A stretch of 64,000 nt of DNA from an uncultured Duncaniella sp. (GTDB lineage Bacteria > Bacteroidota > Bacteroidia > Bacteroidales > Muribaculaceae), in assembly GCA_910577255.1 (NCBI GenBank), contig CAJTMH010000002.1, positions 62,001 through 126,000 on the forward strand, read 5' to 3'. The translations under genes and the position numbers were made by a program. The notes under the pieces were generated by a model. That model had not been told where the DNA came from and did not search any database. It saw nothing but the letters and a program-made list of their open reading frames with translations. Positions 18,873 to 29,057 of the stretch are shown here, in pieces; within the stretch, counting starts at the first letter, position 1, and each line of letters begins with the position of its first letter.

Positions 18873-20027
18873 ATGCCACACAATATAGCAGTCCTGGGCT
18901 CCACAGGGTCAATCGGGACGCAGACATTAGACGTGATATCCCAGTTTCCCGAACGCTTCAAGGCCAAGGTACTTGTGGCAGGAAACAATGTGGACAGGCT
19001 CATTGAACAAGCCATATCCCACAAGCCGGCCATAGCCATCATAGCCGACGAGGGAAAGTATACCAAACTCCGTGCCGCACTCGAGCCGTTAGGAATAGAG
19101 ACGGCTGCAGGGACGGCTGCCATAGCCGATGCCATGGAGCGCGACGACTTCGACACCGTGGTAACTGCCACCGTGGGCTACAGCGGTTTGCTCCCGACCA
19201 TCCGCGCCATCCGCGCCGGCAAGGAGATTGCCCTGGCCAATAAGGAGACTCTCGTTGTGGCCGGAGAGCTTGTCACGAGCCTGCTTAAGGAATCACCGGT
19301 CAAGGTGATCCCGGTAGACTCCGAGCATTCAGCTATCTACCAATGTCTCGTAGGTGAGGATCCAGCCACAGTCAGCAAGCTCATAATAACCGCCTCAGGT
19401 GGTCCGTTCCGCACATGGGAACGCGACCGCATACAGACTGTGACAGCCCAGCAGGCACTTCGCCATCCCAAATGGAACATGGGGGCTAAAATCACCATCG
19501 ACTCCGCCACAATGCTCAACAAGGCGTTTGAAATCATCGAGGCCCGCTGGCTTTTTGACATCGCCCCCGAACGCATTGAAGCTGTAGTGCATCCCCAGTC
19601 AATAGTCCACTCGATGGTCGAATTCATCGACGGTGCAGTCAAAGCACAACTCGGCATCCCCGACATGCACCTACCGATACGCTACGCATTGGGCGACGCA
19701 AGCCGCCTCCCGAGTGCCGAGCGAGGGCTGAGACTTGCCGATTATTCTTCGCTCACCTTCGAGAAGCCCGACCAAGAGAAGTTCCCTTGCCTCACCCTGG
19801 CCTCCAAGGCTCTTACAGAGGGTGGCAATACGGCATGCATCATAAACGCCGCCAATGAGGTGGCTGTCAACGCATTCCTCCACGACAGGCTATCGTTCCC
19901 GGGTATATACGAGCTCATCACTGAGGCACTTGTCAACATACCTTACATAGCCACTCCGACACTTGACGATTATGTGGCTACCCACCATGCCACAATCCAC
20001 TGGGCCACCGAAGCCATCGGCAAGTAA
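18873..20027 (+). CDS. dxr: 1-deoxy-D-xylulose 5-phosphate reductoisomerase
   Basis: Second enzyme of the MEP isoprenoid pathway: converts DXP to 2-C-methyl-D-erythritol 4-phosphate with NADPH. The 384-residue protein starts with the NADPH-binding motif GSTGSIGTQTLD (9-20). Metal ligands fit E. coli Dxr: Asp149 and Glu151 in PVDSEHSAI, and Glu220 in LNKAFEIIEARWLF. The HPQSIVHSMVEF segment is also typical. It heads a row of plus-strand genes, with rseP 38 bases downstream, an order seen in other bacteria. Confidence 0.97.
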   Translation: MPHNIAVLGSTGSIGTQTLDVISQFPERFKAKVLVAGNNVDRLIEQAISHKPAIAIIADEGKYTKLRAALEPLGIETAAGTAAIADAMERDDFDTVVTATVGYSGLLPTIRAIRAGKEIALANKETLVVAGELVTSLLKESPVKVIPVDSEHSAIYQCLVGEDPATVSKLIITASGGPFRTWERDRIQTVTAQQALRHPKWNMGAKITIDSATMLNKAFEIIEARWLFDIAPERIEAVVHPQSIVHSMVEFIDGAVKAQLGIPDMHLPIRYALGDASRLPSAERGLRLADYSSLTFEKPDQEKFPCLTLASKALTEGGNTACIINAANEVAVNAFLHDRLSFPGIYELITEALVNIPYIATPTLDDYVATHHATIHWATEAIGK

Positions 20028-20065
20028 GCCCTGTATATCCATTTATTCAAAACACCCTACTCTTA

Positions 20066-21421
20066 ATGGAAATTTTTCTCATAAAAGCTCTTCAGCTCAT
20101 CGTAGCGCTCGCTTTTCTCGTCATAATCCACGAGTTTGGCCACTTCATCTTTGCCCGCATATTCGGGATAAAGGTTGAGAAATTCTACATGTTCTTTGAC
20201 CCCTACTTCTCACTCTTCAAGTGGAAACCTAAACAGAAACCTAATGCCGACCCCAACAAATCGTCGTGGCGCGACACTGAGTATGGAATCGGATGGATTC
20301 CGCTCGGTGGCTACTGTAAGATAGCAGGCATGATTGACGAATCGATGGATACCGAGCAGATGAAAGAGGAGCCCAAGCCCTGGGAATTCCGTACCAAACC
20401 GGCCTATCAACGACTGCTGGTGATGCTCGGCGGTGTGCTTTTCAACTTCATTCTTGCCATCCTCATCTACGCCGGCATAGCCATGCACTGGGGCTCACAG
20501 TATATTCCGTTCGATGCTGCCACTGAAGGCTTTGATTTCGTTCCGGCCGCCCAGAAAGTAGGCTTCCGTAACGGCGACATCCCCCTTATGGCCGACGGAG
20601 AAAAGCTGGATGCGTCACAAGGCGATTATCCATTCAAAATGGCCGAGGCCAAGACCGTGACCGTGCTCCGCAACAAAAAAGATACTGTGGATATTGCCAT
20701 CCCTGAGAATTTCATCTTCCGGCTCAATGACGAGAAAGGTTTCCTCGGCTATCGTCTGCCGGTTTACATTGACAGGCTTGTGCCGGGTGAGGCCGCTGCA
20801 AAGGCCGGAATGCTCGAAGGTGACCATATCATCGCTATCGACACCATAGCCACACCGACCTACACAGAGCTTACCGCCGCTCTTCAGACAGTGGCCGGGA
20901 AGAAGACCACCGTCATGGTGGAACGTGACGGGAAAATAGTGATTCTTAATGTCACCCCCAACGAATATGGCAAACTGGGATTCCAGCTCCGGCCCATAAC
21001 TGCCGTATACCCCACCGTGACAATCAATTATGGCTTCTTCGAGTCATTCCCCAAAGGTTGGGAAATAGGCACCACCACTCTCAGCAATTATGTAGGCTCG
21101 ATGAAGCATGTGTTCTCCTCCGAAGGGGCCGAAAGTCTCGGCGGATTCGGAGCAATAGGCAATATGTTTCCTGAAAAATGGAATTGGCTCTCATTTTGGG
21201 AAATCACGGCATTCCTGTCAGTTGCGCTCGCTTTCATGAACATCATCCCTATCCCGGGACTCGACGGCGGCCACGTGATGTTCCTGCTTTGGGAGGTCAT
21301 CACACGCCGTAAGGTTTCAGAAAAAGTCCTTATTGCCGCTCAGTATGTAGGCATGATTTTCCTGTTGCTGTTGCTTGTCTATGCCAACGGCAACGACATT
21401 TTCCGTGCATTCTTCAAATAA
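20066..21421 (+). CDS. rseP: RseP-type site-2 zinc metalloprotease
   Basis: An intramembrane protease that cuts membrane-bound substrates such as anti-sigma factors or signal-peptide remnants. In this 451-residue protein the first membrane helix carries His22-Glu23-x-x-His26 (HEFGH) and the third metal ligand is in the C-terminal helix PIPGLDGGH. The middle region includes a PDZ-like domain (RLVPGEAAAKAGMLEGDHII). No anti-sigma factor gene is adjacent, so the substrate is unknown. It follows dxr closely and precedes the methyltransferase gene by 38 bases. Confidence 0.95.
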   Translation: MEIFLIKALQLIVALAFLVIIHEFGHFIFARIFGIKVEKFYMFFDPYFSLFKWKPKQKPNADPNKSSWRDTEYGIGWIPLGGYCKIAGMIDESMDTEQMKEEPKPWEFRTKPAYQRLLVMLGGVLFNFILAILIYAGIAMHWGSQYIPFDAATEGFDFVPAAQKVGFRNGDIPLMADGEKLDASQGDYPFKMAEAKTVTVLRNKKDTVDIAIPENFIFRLNDEKGFLGYRLPVYIDRLVPGEAAAKAGMLEGDHIIAIDTIATPTYTELTAALQTVAGKKTTVMVERDGKIVILNVTPNEYGKLGFQLRPITAVYPTVTINYGFFESFPKGWEIGTTTLSNYVGSMKHVFSSEGAESLGGFGAIGNMFPEKWNWLSFWEITAFLSVALAFMNIIPIPGLDGGHVMFLLWEVITRRKVSEKVLIAAQYVGMIFLLLLLVYANGNDIFRAFFK

Positions 21422-21459
21422 TCCCCTACCCCTCAACCACAAAAGATTACCTCTAATAT

Positions 21460-22650
21460 ATGTCACAACAACTGAAAACCATAACGCTCAAACGCGGTAA
21501 AGAGGAATCATTACTGCGTTTCCACCCCTGGGTGTTCTCCGGAGCCATTGCAAATCTCCCGGACGACATCGAAGAAGGTGAAGTGGTGAAAGTGATAGCC
21601 TCCGATGGACGGTTGCTCGGTGTTGGCCATTACGAAATAGGGTCTATAGCCGTGCGCATACTCGACTCGGCCGACACTGATATCGACGAAGCATTCTTCA
21701 CTGAACGCCTGCGCCAGGCATGGGCTCTCCGCCGCCGCCTCGGATTAATCCGGACCGACAACTCCACCTTCCGACTCGTTCACGGTGAAGGAGACTTCCT
21801 GCCCGGATGTGTGGTTGACGTATATGGAAACACCGCAGTCCTTCAAGCTCATAGCCCCGGCATGCACTACGCTCGCCAGATTATAGCAAACGCGCTGGTC
21901 GCCCTGCCTGATGCCGGGATCAAGAACGTATATTACAAGTCGGAAACAACACTGCCTTTCAAGGCTCGCCTTGACCCGGTGAATGATTATCTCATAGGCG
22001 GATTCGAGACCAACATCGCCACTGAAAACGGTCTGAAATTCAACATTGACTGGCTTAAGGGACAGAAGACAGGTTTCTTCGTCGACCAACGTGACAACCG
22101 CGCACTCTTACAGAAATACAGCCAGGACGCGCGGGTGCTCAACATGTTCTGCTACACCGGAGGCTTCTCTGTATATGCCATGCGTGGGGGAGCACAACTC
22201 GTACACTCCGTCGACAGTTCGGCCAAAGCCGTCACTCTGACCGATGCCAATATCGAGCTGAACTTCCCAGGCGACAACCGCCACAAAGCATTCGCGCAGG
22301 ATGCTTTCAAATATCTTGCCTCGATGGAAAAAGGAGAGTATGACCTCATCATACTTGACCCTCCCGCATTTGCCAAACACCGCAGTGCAGTGCGCAACGC
22401 CATGATTGGCTACCGTCGTCTCAATGCCGCCGCCTTTGAAAAAATCGCCGCCGGGGGCATACTCTTCACGTTCTCATGCTCGCAGGCTATCTCTAAAGAG
22501 CAGTTCCGTCTTGCAGTCTTCACCGCAGCCGCAATGTCGGGCCGCAAAGTGCGAATCCTGCATCAGCTCACCCAACCGGCAGATCATCCGGTCAACATCT
22601 ACCATCCTGAAGGCGAATACCTCAAAGGGCTCGTCCTTTACGTGGAATAA
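21460..22650 (+). CDS. rlmI: Class I rRNA large-subunit methyltransferase, RlmI-like
   Basis: Probably makes 5-methylcytosine in 23S rRNA using S-adenosylmethionine (inferred from RlmI). The 396-residue protein has an N-terminal PUA domain (LLRFHPWVFSGAI through RILDSADTD, about 15-75), a central EEHD-like part ending at FFVDQRDNR, and a Rossmann methyltransferase with NMFCYTGGFSVYA (motif I), DLIILDPPAFAKHR (motif IV) and a cysteine in FTFSCSQAIS that fits the catalytic nucleophile. It lies in the dxr-rseP row. Confidence 0.9.
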   Translation: MSQQLKTITLKRGKEESLLRFHPWVFSGAIANLPDDIEEGEVVKVIASDGRLLGVGHYEIGSIAVRILDSADTDIDEAFFTERLRQAWALRRRLGLIRTDNSTFRLVHGEGDFLPGCVVDVYGNTAVLQAHSPGMHYARQIIANALVALPDAGIKNVYYKSETTLPFKARLDPVNDYLIGGFETNIATENGLKFNIDWLKGQKTGFFVDQRDNRALLQKYSQDARVLNMFCYTGGFSVYAMRGGAQLVHSVDSSAKAVTLTDANIELNFPGDNRHKAFAQDAFKYLASMEKGEYDLIILDPPAFAKHRSAVRNAMIGYRRLNAAAFEKIAAGGILFTFSCSQAISKEQFRLAVFTAAAMSGRKVRILHQLTQPADHPVNIYHPEGEYLKGLVLYVE

Positions 22651-22692
22651 TCCGTGGCTCCCCCACTCCACCCGAATAAACCAATAATAGAT

Positions 22693-24705
22693 ATGTCACT
22701 AACCAAATTCATCTTCCCAGCAATGGCAGCATTAGCCATATCGTCATGCGCGTCTAAAACCGACCAGGCTACTGACGCCGCTGACTTCGACTACACAGTC
22801 GACCGTTTTGCCGATGTCGAGGTGCTTCGCTACAAAGTACCTGACTTTGAAAATCTCACTCCGCAGCAACGTATACTTGTATATTATCTCACCGAAGCGG
22901 CTCTGACCGGACGCGACATTCTTTGGGACCAGAACGGCAAGTATAACCTTGCAATCCGCGACCTCATCGAGAACGTTTATCAGAACTATGACGGCGACCG
23001 TGACGACGCTGATTTCAAAGGCCTCGAATTGTATCTGAAACAAATCGAGTTTGCCAATGGTATCCACCATCACTATTCGATGGACAAGTTTACCCCTGCG
23101 TTCTCACGCGATTTCCTCATGGCTCAGATCGAGAAACTTCCTGCCGACAAGAAGCCTGAGAACCTCGAGGTGATTCTCCCGGTGATTTTCGACCCGACCG
23201 TGATGTCAAAACGCGTCAACCAGGCCGAGGGCCAGGATCTCATCCTCACATCGGCCAACAACCTCTATGAAGGTGTAAACCAGGCTGAGGTTGAGGCCTA
23301 TTACAACGCCCGTAAAGACACCACTGAAACCGAGCCGATCTCATGGGGACTCAACACTCGTGTGGTAAAAGAGAACGGACAGGTCAAAGAGCAGGTATAC
23401 AAAGCCGGAGGCCTCTACTCTGAACCGATCACACGCATCATCGACCTTCTCACAAAGGCCCAGAATTATGCCGAGAACGACACCCAGAAGGATGTCATCG
23501 GAAAACTCATTGAATTCTACCGCACCGGCGACCTGAAACTCTTCGACGCATACTCAATAGCATGGGTTGAGGACACCGACTCACAGGTTGACTTCATCAA
23601 CGGATTCATCGAAAGCTACGGCGACCCCCTCGGGATGACAGGTGCATGGGAATCGATTGTCAACTTCAAGAATCAGGAAGCATCCCACCGCACTGAGGTT
23701 ATCTCCGGCAACGCTGAATGGTTCGAGAACAACTCTCCTGTCGATCCTCGTTTCCGCAAGGACAAGGTCAAAGGTGTGACCGCGAAGGTAATCACAGCTG
23801 CCATCCTTGCAGGTGATTCATATCCCGCCACACCTATTGGCATCAATCTCCCCAATGCCAACTGGATTCGCGCCGCCCACGGCTCAAAGTCAGTTACCCT
23901 TGAGAACATCACCGAAGCTTACGACAAGGCTGCACAGGGCAACGGATTCAACGAGGAATTCGTGATTGACAAGGAGACTTCCGACCTCATGGATAAGTAT
24001 CTATTCATCACCGACAACCTCCACACCGACCTCCACGAATGTCTTGGCCACGCCTCAGGACGCCTCCTCCCGGGAGTGGACCCCGATGCGCTCAAAGCCC
24101 ATGGCTCTACCCTCGAGGAAGCTCGTGCCGACCTCTTCGCCCTCTATTACCTTGCCGACCCCAAGCTGCTCGAGCTCGGATTGCTCGACAACCCCGATGC
24201 CTACAAAGCTGAATACTACAAGTATATCCTCAACGGTCTCATGACTCAGCTTATGCGCATCGAACCTGGCAAGGATGTGGAAGAAGCACACATGCGCAAC
24301 CGTCAGCTCATCGCTGCCTGGGCTTATGAAAACGGCAAGAAAGACAATGTCATCGAGATGGTCAAGAAAGATGGTAAAACATTCATCAAGATCAACGACT
24401 ACAAGAAACTGCGCGATCTTTTCGGCGAGCTCCTCGGCGAAGTGCAGCGCATCAAGAGCGAAGGCGACTATGAAGCCGGCCGCGACCTCGTTGAGACATA
24501 CGCCGTGAAGGTTGACCCAAATCTCCACAAAGAGGTATTGGACCGCTATGCCAAACTCAACATAGCTCCTTACAAGGGCTTTGTGAACCCGGTCTACACC
24601 CCGGTGCTTGACAAGGACGGCAACATCACTGACGTGACCGTTTCTTATACCGAAGATTATCTCCCGCAGGTGCTCCGCTATTCGCGCGATTACCGCACAC
24701 TCTGA
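22693..24705 (+). CDS. Dipeptidyl-peptidase III family lipoprotein (M49)
   Basis: Removes dipeptides from the N-terminus of oligopeptides. The 670-residue protein starts at ATG 22693; an earlier in-frame ATG at 22654 would put a proline-rich stretch before the signal. The signal ends in a lipobox at SSCAS. The M49 zinc site HECLGH is at 448-453 and the EEARAD motif with the third ligand is at 475-480. The length and motifs match Bacteroides DPP III enzymes. The residues after the lipid cysteine (ASKTDQ) are not strongly acidic, so periplasmic facing is as likely as surface display. Confidence 0.93.
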   Translation: MSLTKFIFPAMAALAISSCASKTDQATDAADFDYTVDRFADVEVLRYKVPDFENLTPQQRILVYYLTEAALTGRDILWDQNGKYNLAIRDLIENVYQNYDGDRDDADFKGLELYLKQIEFANGIHHHYSMDKFTPAFSRDFLMAQIEKLPADKKPENLEVILPVIFDPTVMSKRVNQAEGQDLILTSANNLYEGVNQAEVEAYYNARKDTTETEPISWGLNTRVVKENGQVKEQVYKAGGLYSEPITRIIDLLTKAQNYAENDTQKDVIGKLIEFYRTGDLKLFDAYSIAWVEDTDSQVDFINGFIESYGDPLGMTGAWESIVNFKNQEASHRTEVISGNAEWFENNSPVDPRFRKDKVKGVTAKVITAAILAGDSYPATPIGINLPNANWIRAAHGSKSVTLENITEAYDKAAQGNGFNEEFVIDKETSDLMDKYLFITDNLHTDLHECLGHASGRLLPGVDPDALKAHGSTLEEARADLFALYYLADPKLLELGLLDNPDAYKAEYYKYILNGLMTQLMRIEPGKDVEEAHMRNRQLIAAWAYENGKKDNVIEMVKKDGKTFIKINDYKKLRDLFGELLGEVQRIKSEGDYEAGRDLVETYAVKVDPNLHKEVLDRYAKLNIAPYKGFVNPVYTPVLDKDGNITDVTVSYTEDYLPQVLRYSRDYRTL

Positions 24706-24794
24706 TACGGTTCTTCGCTCATTCTTCTCTCTCCATTTTCTCTCTTGACAATCCATACTTATACATCTAAACAACAACCTTAGGATTTCTGCCA

Positions 24795-27197
24795 ATGAAA
24801 CGCATATTCAATCTTCTGCCCTCGCTTTTAATCGCCGCGACGGCGTGGGGCGCAGAACCAACCGATTACTACAAACAATGTGAAAACAAAGGTGGACAAG
24901 CACTTCTGTCAGCCTTATATGATGTGATAGGTTCTCCCTCGACTGTAGGATACAACGGCCTCTGGACCCTCTATTATACCTCAGACGTCGATGCAAACGG
25001 TAAAATCTGGGATATGTACTCCACCAAACGTTGGAATCCGGGAAAAGAACAATGCGGCAACTATTCAGCTGTAGGTTCCTGTTACAACCGCGAACATTCT
25101 TTCCCGAAAAGTTGGTTCAACGACGCATCTCCGATGTATTCGGATGCATACCATATTTATCCTACCGACGGAAAAGTAAACGGCCAACGAAGCAACTTCC
25201 CATTCGGAGAGTGCGCCAACGGCACTACCCTCCCATCCAATAATGGCATCAAGGCTCTCGGCAAACTCGGCACATCAACCTTCCCCGGCTACACTGGCAA
25301 AGTGTTTGAACCGGACGATGAATACAAAGGTGATTTCGCCCGTTCATATTTTTATATGGCCGCAGCTTACAATAAGCGAATAAGCACATGGAGCAGTGAC
25401 ATGCTCGCCAAAAACAATTACCCGGTGTTCAAGGACTGGGCCATCGAGCTATTGCTCAAATGGCACCGTCAGGACCCTGTGAGCAAGAAGGAACTTGACC
25501 GAAACGAAGTTGTGGCAGCGGCCCAGCACAACCGAAATCCGTTCATTGACCATCCTGAGCTCGTCGAGTATATATGGGGCGATAAAAAAACAGAAAAATG
25601 GGTTGCCACTGTGTCGGCCCAACCGGTGCTCAACCTTCCGGTCGACGGCTCGATTGTCGACATGGGCATCACAGCCATTGGCAAACAGCTTTCTGCCGAA
25701 ATAACAATCGCAGGTCTCAACCTCACTTCAGCTGTGAACCTCTCAGTCTCCACTTCTGATTTCCAACTGTCCAAGACCTCTATTTCAGCTTCGGCAGCCA
25801 ACGCCGGCGAGGTGTCGGTGAAAGTAACCTACTCATCCTCGACTGCGAAAACATCCACGGCCACGTTGACAGTGACAAGCGGTTCGTTGAAGTCGAATGT
25901 GACTCTAAAGGCACAGGCCATCGACGGCATTCCGGCCTACGAGGCGACAAACGTGACCGAGGATTCGTTCACCGCCAACTGGCTTGGTCTCGGCGACGAA
26001 ACCTCTTATACCCTCACCGTCAATCGCGACGGTACACCGATAGCAGGTTATCCCCTATCAGTCAACGCTGCTGCCGGTCACTACAATGTGACTGACCTTG
26101 AACAGGGAACGACCTATACTTATAGCCTTGCCTCAAGCACACTCCGGTCAAACGTCATCACTGTGACCACCGCCGAGCCCATTCCGTCCGTCCAGATTTT
26201 CCATGACGGTGCCGAGGAGGGAAATGTGGAGTTGGCCACTACTCCCGGGGTTGCCTCTGAAGAGGTTGAGCTCTGGATGGAAATCGAGAACATCAGCGAC
26301 CCGATAGTCCTCACTGTGGCTGCACCATTTGAAATATCAACCGACAAAGCCAACTGGTCACGCTCACTGACTCTCGCTGATATGGAGGACCGTTTCTATC
26401 TGCGTGTGGGCGAGACAGAAGCCGGTAATTACGCCGCCTCTATAATCGTCACCGCCGGCGACTATTTCAATGACGACGCCGAGGTTACCGCCACTGTCAC
26501 CGACACTTCCACCCCATGGTTTATCGAGACTTTCGAGCCTGTGCAGGAAGGCCAGGACACATATGCCAAATTCACCTACGTTGGCTCTGCCGCCTCTTGG
26601 AATTTCAGCGATGTAGGCATCTGGGATGGCGACGCGGCTCATGGTGGCAAACATGCTGTTCGCTTCGGCAAGAATGCATCAAGCAGCATCACCTCAGCTA
26701 CCGCCAAAGAGCGCGGCATAGGTACTGTGACATTCTATGCCAAGCGTTACAACAATGATTCAGAGGCTACCATAGCCATCGAATACTCAGCCGACGGAGC
26801 TGAATGGACCAACGCAGGCAACGCCCAGATAGAAGGCAATAGCTATGATATGTACACTATACCTGTCAATGTCGTTGGTGACAACTTCATCCGTTTGCGC
26901 CAGACTGCAGGCAAACGTCTGAACCTCGACGACATCGAAATCACCGACCATATCAAAACCGGTCTCGAGAGTATCGCACAGGAAACCGAAGGCTCTTCAT
27001 GGGATGCGTATTGCCCATCACATTCGGTGCTCACCATCGAGAACAACGGAGAGGCGCGTCCATTCCTCGTGTATAACCTCGACGGTATAGTCCTGATTGA
27101 GAAAACACTTTCCACAGTGGCTACCTCATTCTCACTTCCGCAAGGATTCTACATCGTCTCCGACCGTCGTACTTCTCGCCGTGTAGTGGTAAAATAA
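24795..27197 (+). CDS. Secreted endonuclease I with FN3 and C-terminal sorting-like domain
   Basis: A nuclease likely used to degrade extracellular DNA for nutrients. The 800-residue protein has a signal peptide (to about residue 20), an endonuclease I domain at about 25-270 with the His101 general base in CYNREHSFPKSW and the metal-binding GQRSNFPFG region, Ig/FN3-like beta domains at about 285-560 (an FN3 unit around EDSFTANWLG), a carbohydrate-binding-like jelly roll at about 575-710, and a final ~60 residues (VYNLDGIVLIEK, LPQGFYIV, RRVVVK) resembling a type IX secretion sorting domain. It is 89 bases after the DPP III gene and ends at a perfect terminator. Confidence 0.88.
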   Translation: MKRIFNLLPSLLIAATAWGAEPTDYYKQCENKGGQALLSALYDVIGSPSTVGYNGLWTLYYTSDVDANGKIWDMYSTKRWNPGKEQCGNYSAVGSCYNREHSFPKSWFNDASPMYSDAYHIYPTDGKVNGQRSNFPFGECANGTTLPSNNGIKALGKLGTSTFPGYTGKVFEPDDEYKGDFARSYFYMAAAYNKRISTWSSDMLAKNNYPVFKDWAIELLLKWHRQDPVSKKELDRNEVVAAAQHNRNPFIDHPELVEYIWGDKKTEKWVATVSAQPVLNLPVDGSIVDMGITAIGKQLSAEITIAGLNLTSAVNLSVSTSDFQLSKTSISASAANAGEVSVKVTYSSSTAKTSTATLTVTSGSLKSNVTLKAQAIDGIPAYEATNVTEDSFTANWLGLGDETSYTLTVNRDGTPIAGYPLSVNAAAGHYNVTDLEQGTTYTYSLASSTLRSNVITVTTAEPIPSVQIFHDGAEEGNVELATTPGVASEEVELWMEIENISDPIVLTVAAPFEISTDKANWSRSLTLADMEDRFYLRVGETEAGNYAASIIVTAGDYFNDDAEVTATVTDTSTPWFIETFEPVQEGQDTYAKFTYVGSAASWNFSDVGIWDGDAAHGGKHAVRFGKNASSSITSATAKERGIGTVTFYAKRYNNDSEATIAIEYSADGAEWTNAGNAQIEGNSYDMYTIPVNVVGDNFIRLRQTAGKRLNLDDIEITDHIKTGLESIAQETEGSSWDAYCPSHSVLTIENNGEARPFLVYNLDGIVLIEKTLSTVATSFSLPQGFYIVSDRRTSRRVVVK

Positions 27198-27234
27198 TCG
27201 CCACATAATCGCAAGATTTACGCCACATAACAAC

Positions 27235-27270
27235 AAAACAGCATCCCCCGGCCGGGGGATGCTGTTTTTA
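27235..27270. terminator. Bidirectional intrinsic terminator
   Basis: AAAACAGCATCCCCC (27235-27249) pairs perfectly with GGGGGATGCTGTTTT (27254-27268) around a GGCC tetraloop, with T or A tails on both sides. It separates the plus-strand nuclease gene from the minus-strand GH13 gene. Confidence 0.93.
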
Positions 27271-27308
27271 TATCACAATTGCAATTTTTATGACTACAAA
27301 TACAAAGT

Positions 27309-29036
27309 TTATTTGCGTCGCTTGCCGGTCTCAGCTGTGAGCGGACGCACATTCTTATGACGTATCCGCCACACCACTGCGTCATAGGGAGGAATCATGG
27401 TGGTGAACGGGGCCTCGCTGCTAAGCTGCTTCACCTCCTGGTCACGGGTAAGCAACTCAGTGGCTACAGCCTCACCCTCAGGTATGCTCAGCATCTCGAA
27501 AGCGTGGCGAGGTATGTTAATGGCAAGGTCGCATGAATCAGCTGAGAAATTCACGGCTATCAGCAGAGTCTCTCCGTCGCAATTACGGATAAACACATAC
27601 TGGCGGTGCGGATTCAGAGTGGGATTCTGGTAATTGACATACATCAGGTCAAAGAACCGGCCCTGCGCTATCGCCTTTTCATTATTACATAGCGAAAGGA
27701 TAGTGGCATATTTATTGCGGAGCCAACGTTCGCGCGGAGTCAGGCGCGAGCCATCAGGATTTCCTTCGTTATACCAACGGCGCACAGTCGGGATACTCCA
27801 GTAATCAAATATAGTAGTCCTGCCGTCATAACCACTATATCCCTCCGAGTCAGTGGCCTGTTCTCCAAGTTCCTGCCCGGCATAAATCATCATAGGCCCG
27901 GTGGAAATCATCGAGCTCACCACGAGCGAGGGGATCACCTTAGCCGGATCTCCGGCATAAAATTTAGAGCCGAAACGCTGCTCGTCATGATTCTCAAGGA
28001 AGTTGAGCATGTGAGGAGCAATCCCCTCCACAGTCTGCCAGCAGTTAGTCAGCGTTGCAGCCGAATAGTTGGAACACTGTATACCTCTCAGCGTGTCATA
28101 GAGATTCACCTTGTCATACAGATAATCAAAGCCACCCTTCTCAATGAAATCACGATAGAGCTTCACATCATAGATTTCAGCTATGAACTTCACGCGTGGA
28201 TAGCGGTCCTTGACATTAGGGATAGCCCACTGCCAGAATTCCAAAGGCACCATGTGGACCATATCGCAACGGAATCCGTCCACACCCTTCGAGGCCCAGA
28301 ATCTCAGGATATTGAGCATCTTGAACCACGTGTCGGGAATTGGGTCGAAATGACCTGACCAATCTCCGTAATCACGTCCATAGTTAAGTTTCACGGTGTC
28401 ATACCAATTGTTCATGCCGGGAAACGCCGAGAAACAGTCATCGCCGGTAGCCTTTGCCGGAAACTCGATATAAGCCTTCTTTCCGCTCCCCATATCGACC
28501 GAGGGTGCAAACAGCTGCCGAGTGATATAATAATAATTGTTATTGTGTTCAAAGAACATGTTGGGATTGTCATCCTCGCCGAGATCTTTTACTCCGGCAG
28601 GTTTGGCATCCGAATGATACACACGCGCAGTATGGTTTGGCACGAAATCGATTATCACATCCAGGCCTGCATCATGAGTACGTGCCACGAGAGCCTCGAA
28701 CTCCGCCATACGGTTCTTGACATCCACTGCCAGGTCAGGGTCAATATCATAGTAATCCTTTATGGCATATGGCGAACCGGCCTCACCCTTCACCACATGG
28801 GGGTTGTCGGGTGTGATCCCTTCGGCACTATAATCGGTTTTGGTGGCATGCTCTATCACCCCGGTGTACCACACATGGGTAACACCGAGCTCCTTGATCT
28901 TAGCAAGCACGGTATCGGTTATGTGATTCATTTTTCCGGCACCATTCTGCTGATAGGTACCGTTGGGGATGCATCGTGGATTGGTATTAGTGAAAAGTCG
29001 AGGAAATAACTGATAAATAATCGGTTTTCTATCCAT
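27309..29036 (-). CDS. GH13-family alpha-amylase-type glycoside hydrolase
   Basis: Acts on alpha-1,4 or alpha-1,6 glucans. The 575-residue protein has no signal peptide, so it is probably cytoplasmic. The four conserved regions are present: DFVPNH (130-135), GFRCDMVH with nucleophile Asp258, FIAEIYD with acid/base Glu287, and LENHDEQR with His350-Asp351. A C-terminal beta domain (about 480-560) follows. Subfamily and exact substrate cannot be told by eye; the early FPRLFTNTNP motif sets it apart from classic secreted amylases. It is 21 bases behind the patatin-like gene. Confidence 0.9.
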   Translation of the reverse strand: MDRKPIIYQLFPRLFTNTNPRCIPNGTYQQNGAGKMNHITDTVLAKIKELGVTHVWYTGVIEHATKTDYSAEGITPDNPHVVKGEAGSPYAIKDYYDIDPDLAVDVKNRMAEFEALVARTHDAGLDVIIDFVPNHTARVYHSDAKPAGVKDLGEDDNPNMFFEHNNNYYYITRQLFAPSVDMGSGKKAYIEFPAKATGDDCFSAFPGMNNWYDTVKLNYGRDYGDWSGHFDPIPDTWFKMLNILRFWASKGVDGFRCDMVHMVPLEFWQWAIPNVKDRYPRVKFIAEIYDVKLYRDFIEKGGFDYLYDKVNLYDTLRGIQCSNYSAATLTNCWQTVEGIAPHMLNFLENHDEQRFGSKFYAGDPAKVIPSLVVSSMISTGPMMIYAGQELGEQATDSEGYSGYDGRTTIFDYWSIPTVRRWYNEGNPDGSRLTPRERWLRNKYATILSLCNNEKAIAQGRFFDLMYVNYQNPTLNPHRQYVFIRNCDGETLLIAVNFSADSCDLAINIPRHAFEMLSIPEGEAVATELLTRDQEVKQLSSEAPFTTMIPPYDAVVWRIRHKNVRPLTAETGKRRK

Positions 29037-29057
29037 TGTTTATGACAGATGATGTTT

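Noticed and set aside
24055..24795. 246-codon open frame on the minus strand opposite the DPP III gene
   Set aside because: It mirrors codon usage of the real gene, has no recognisable domain and no promoter; the plus-strand M49 motifs explain the region.
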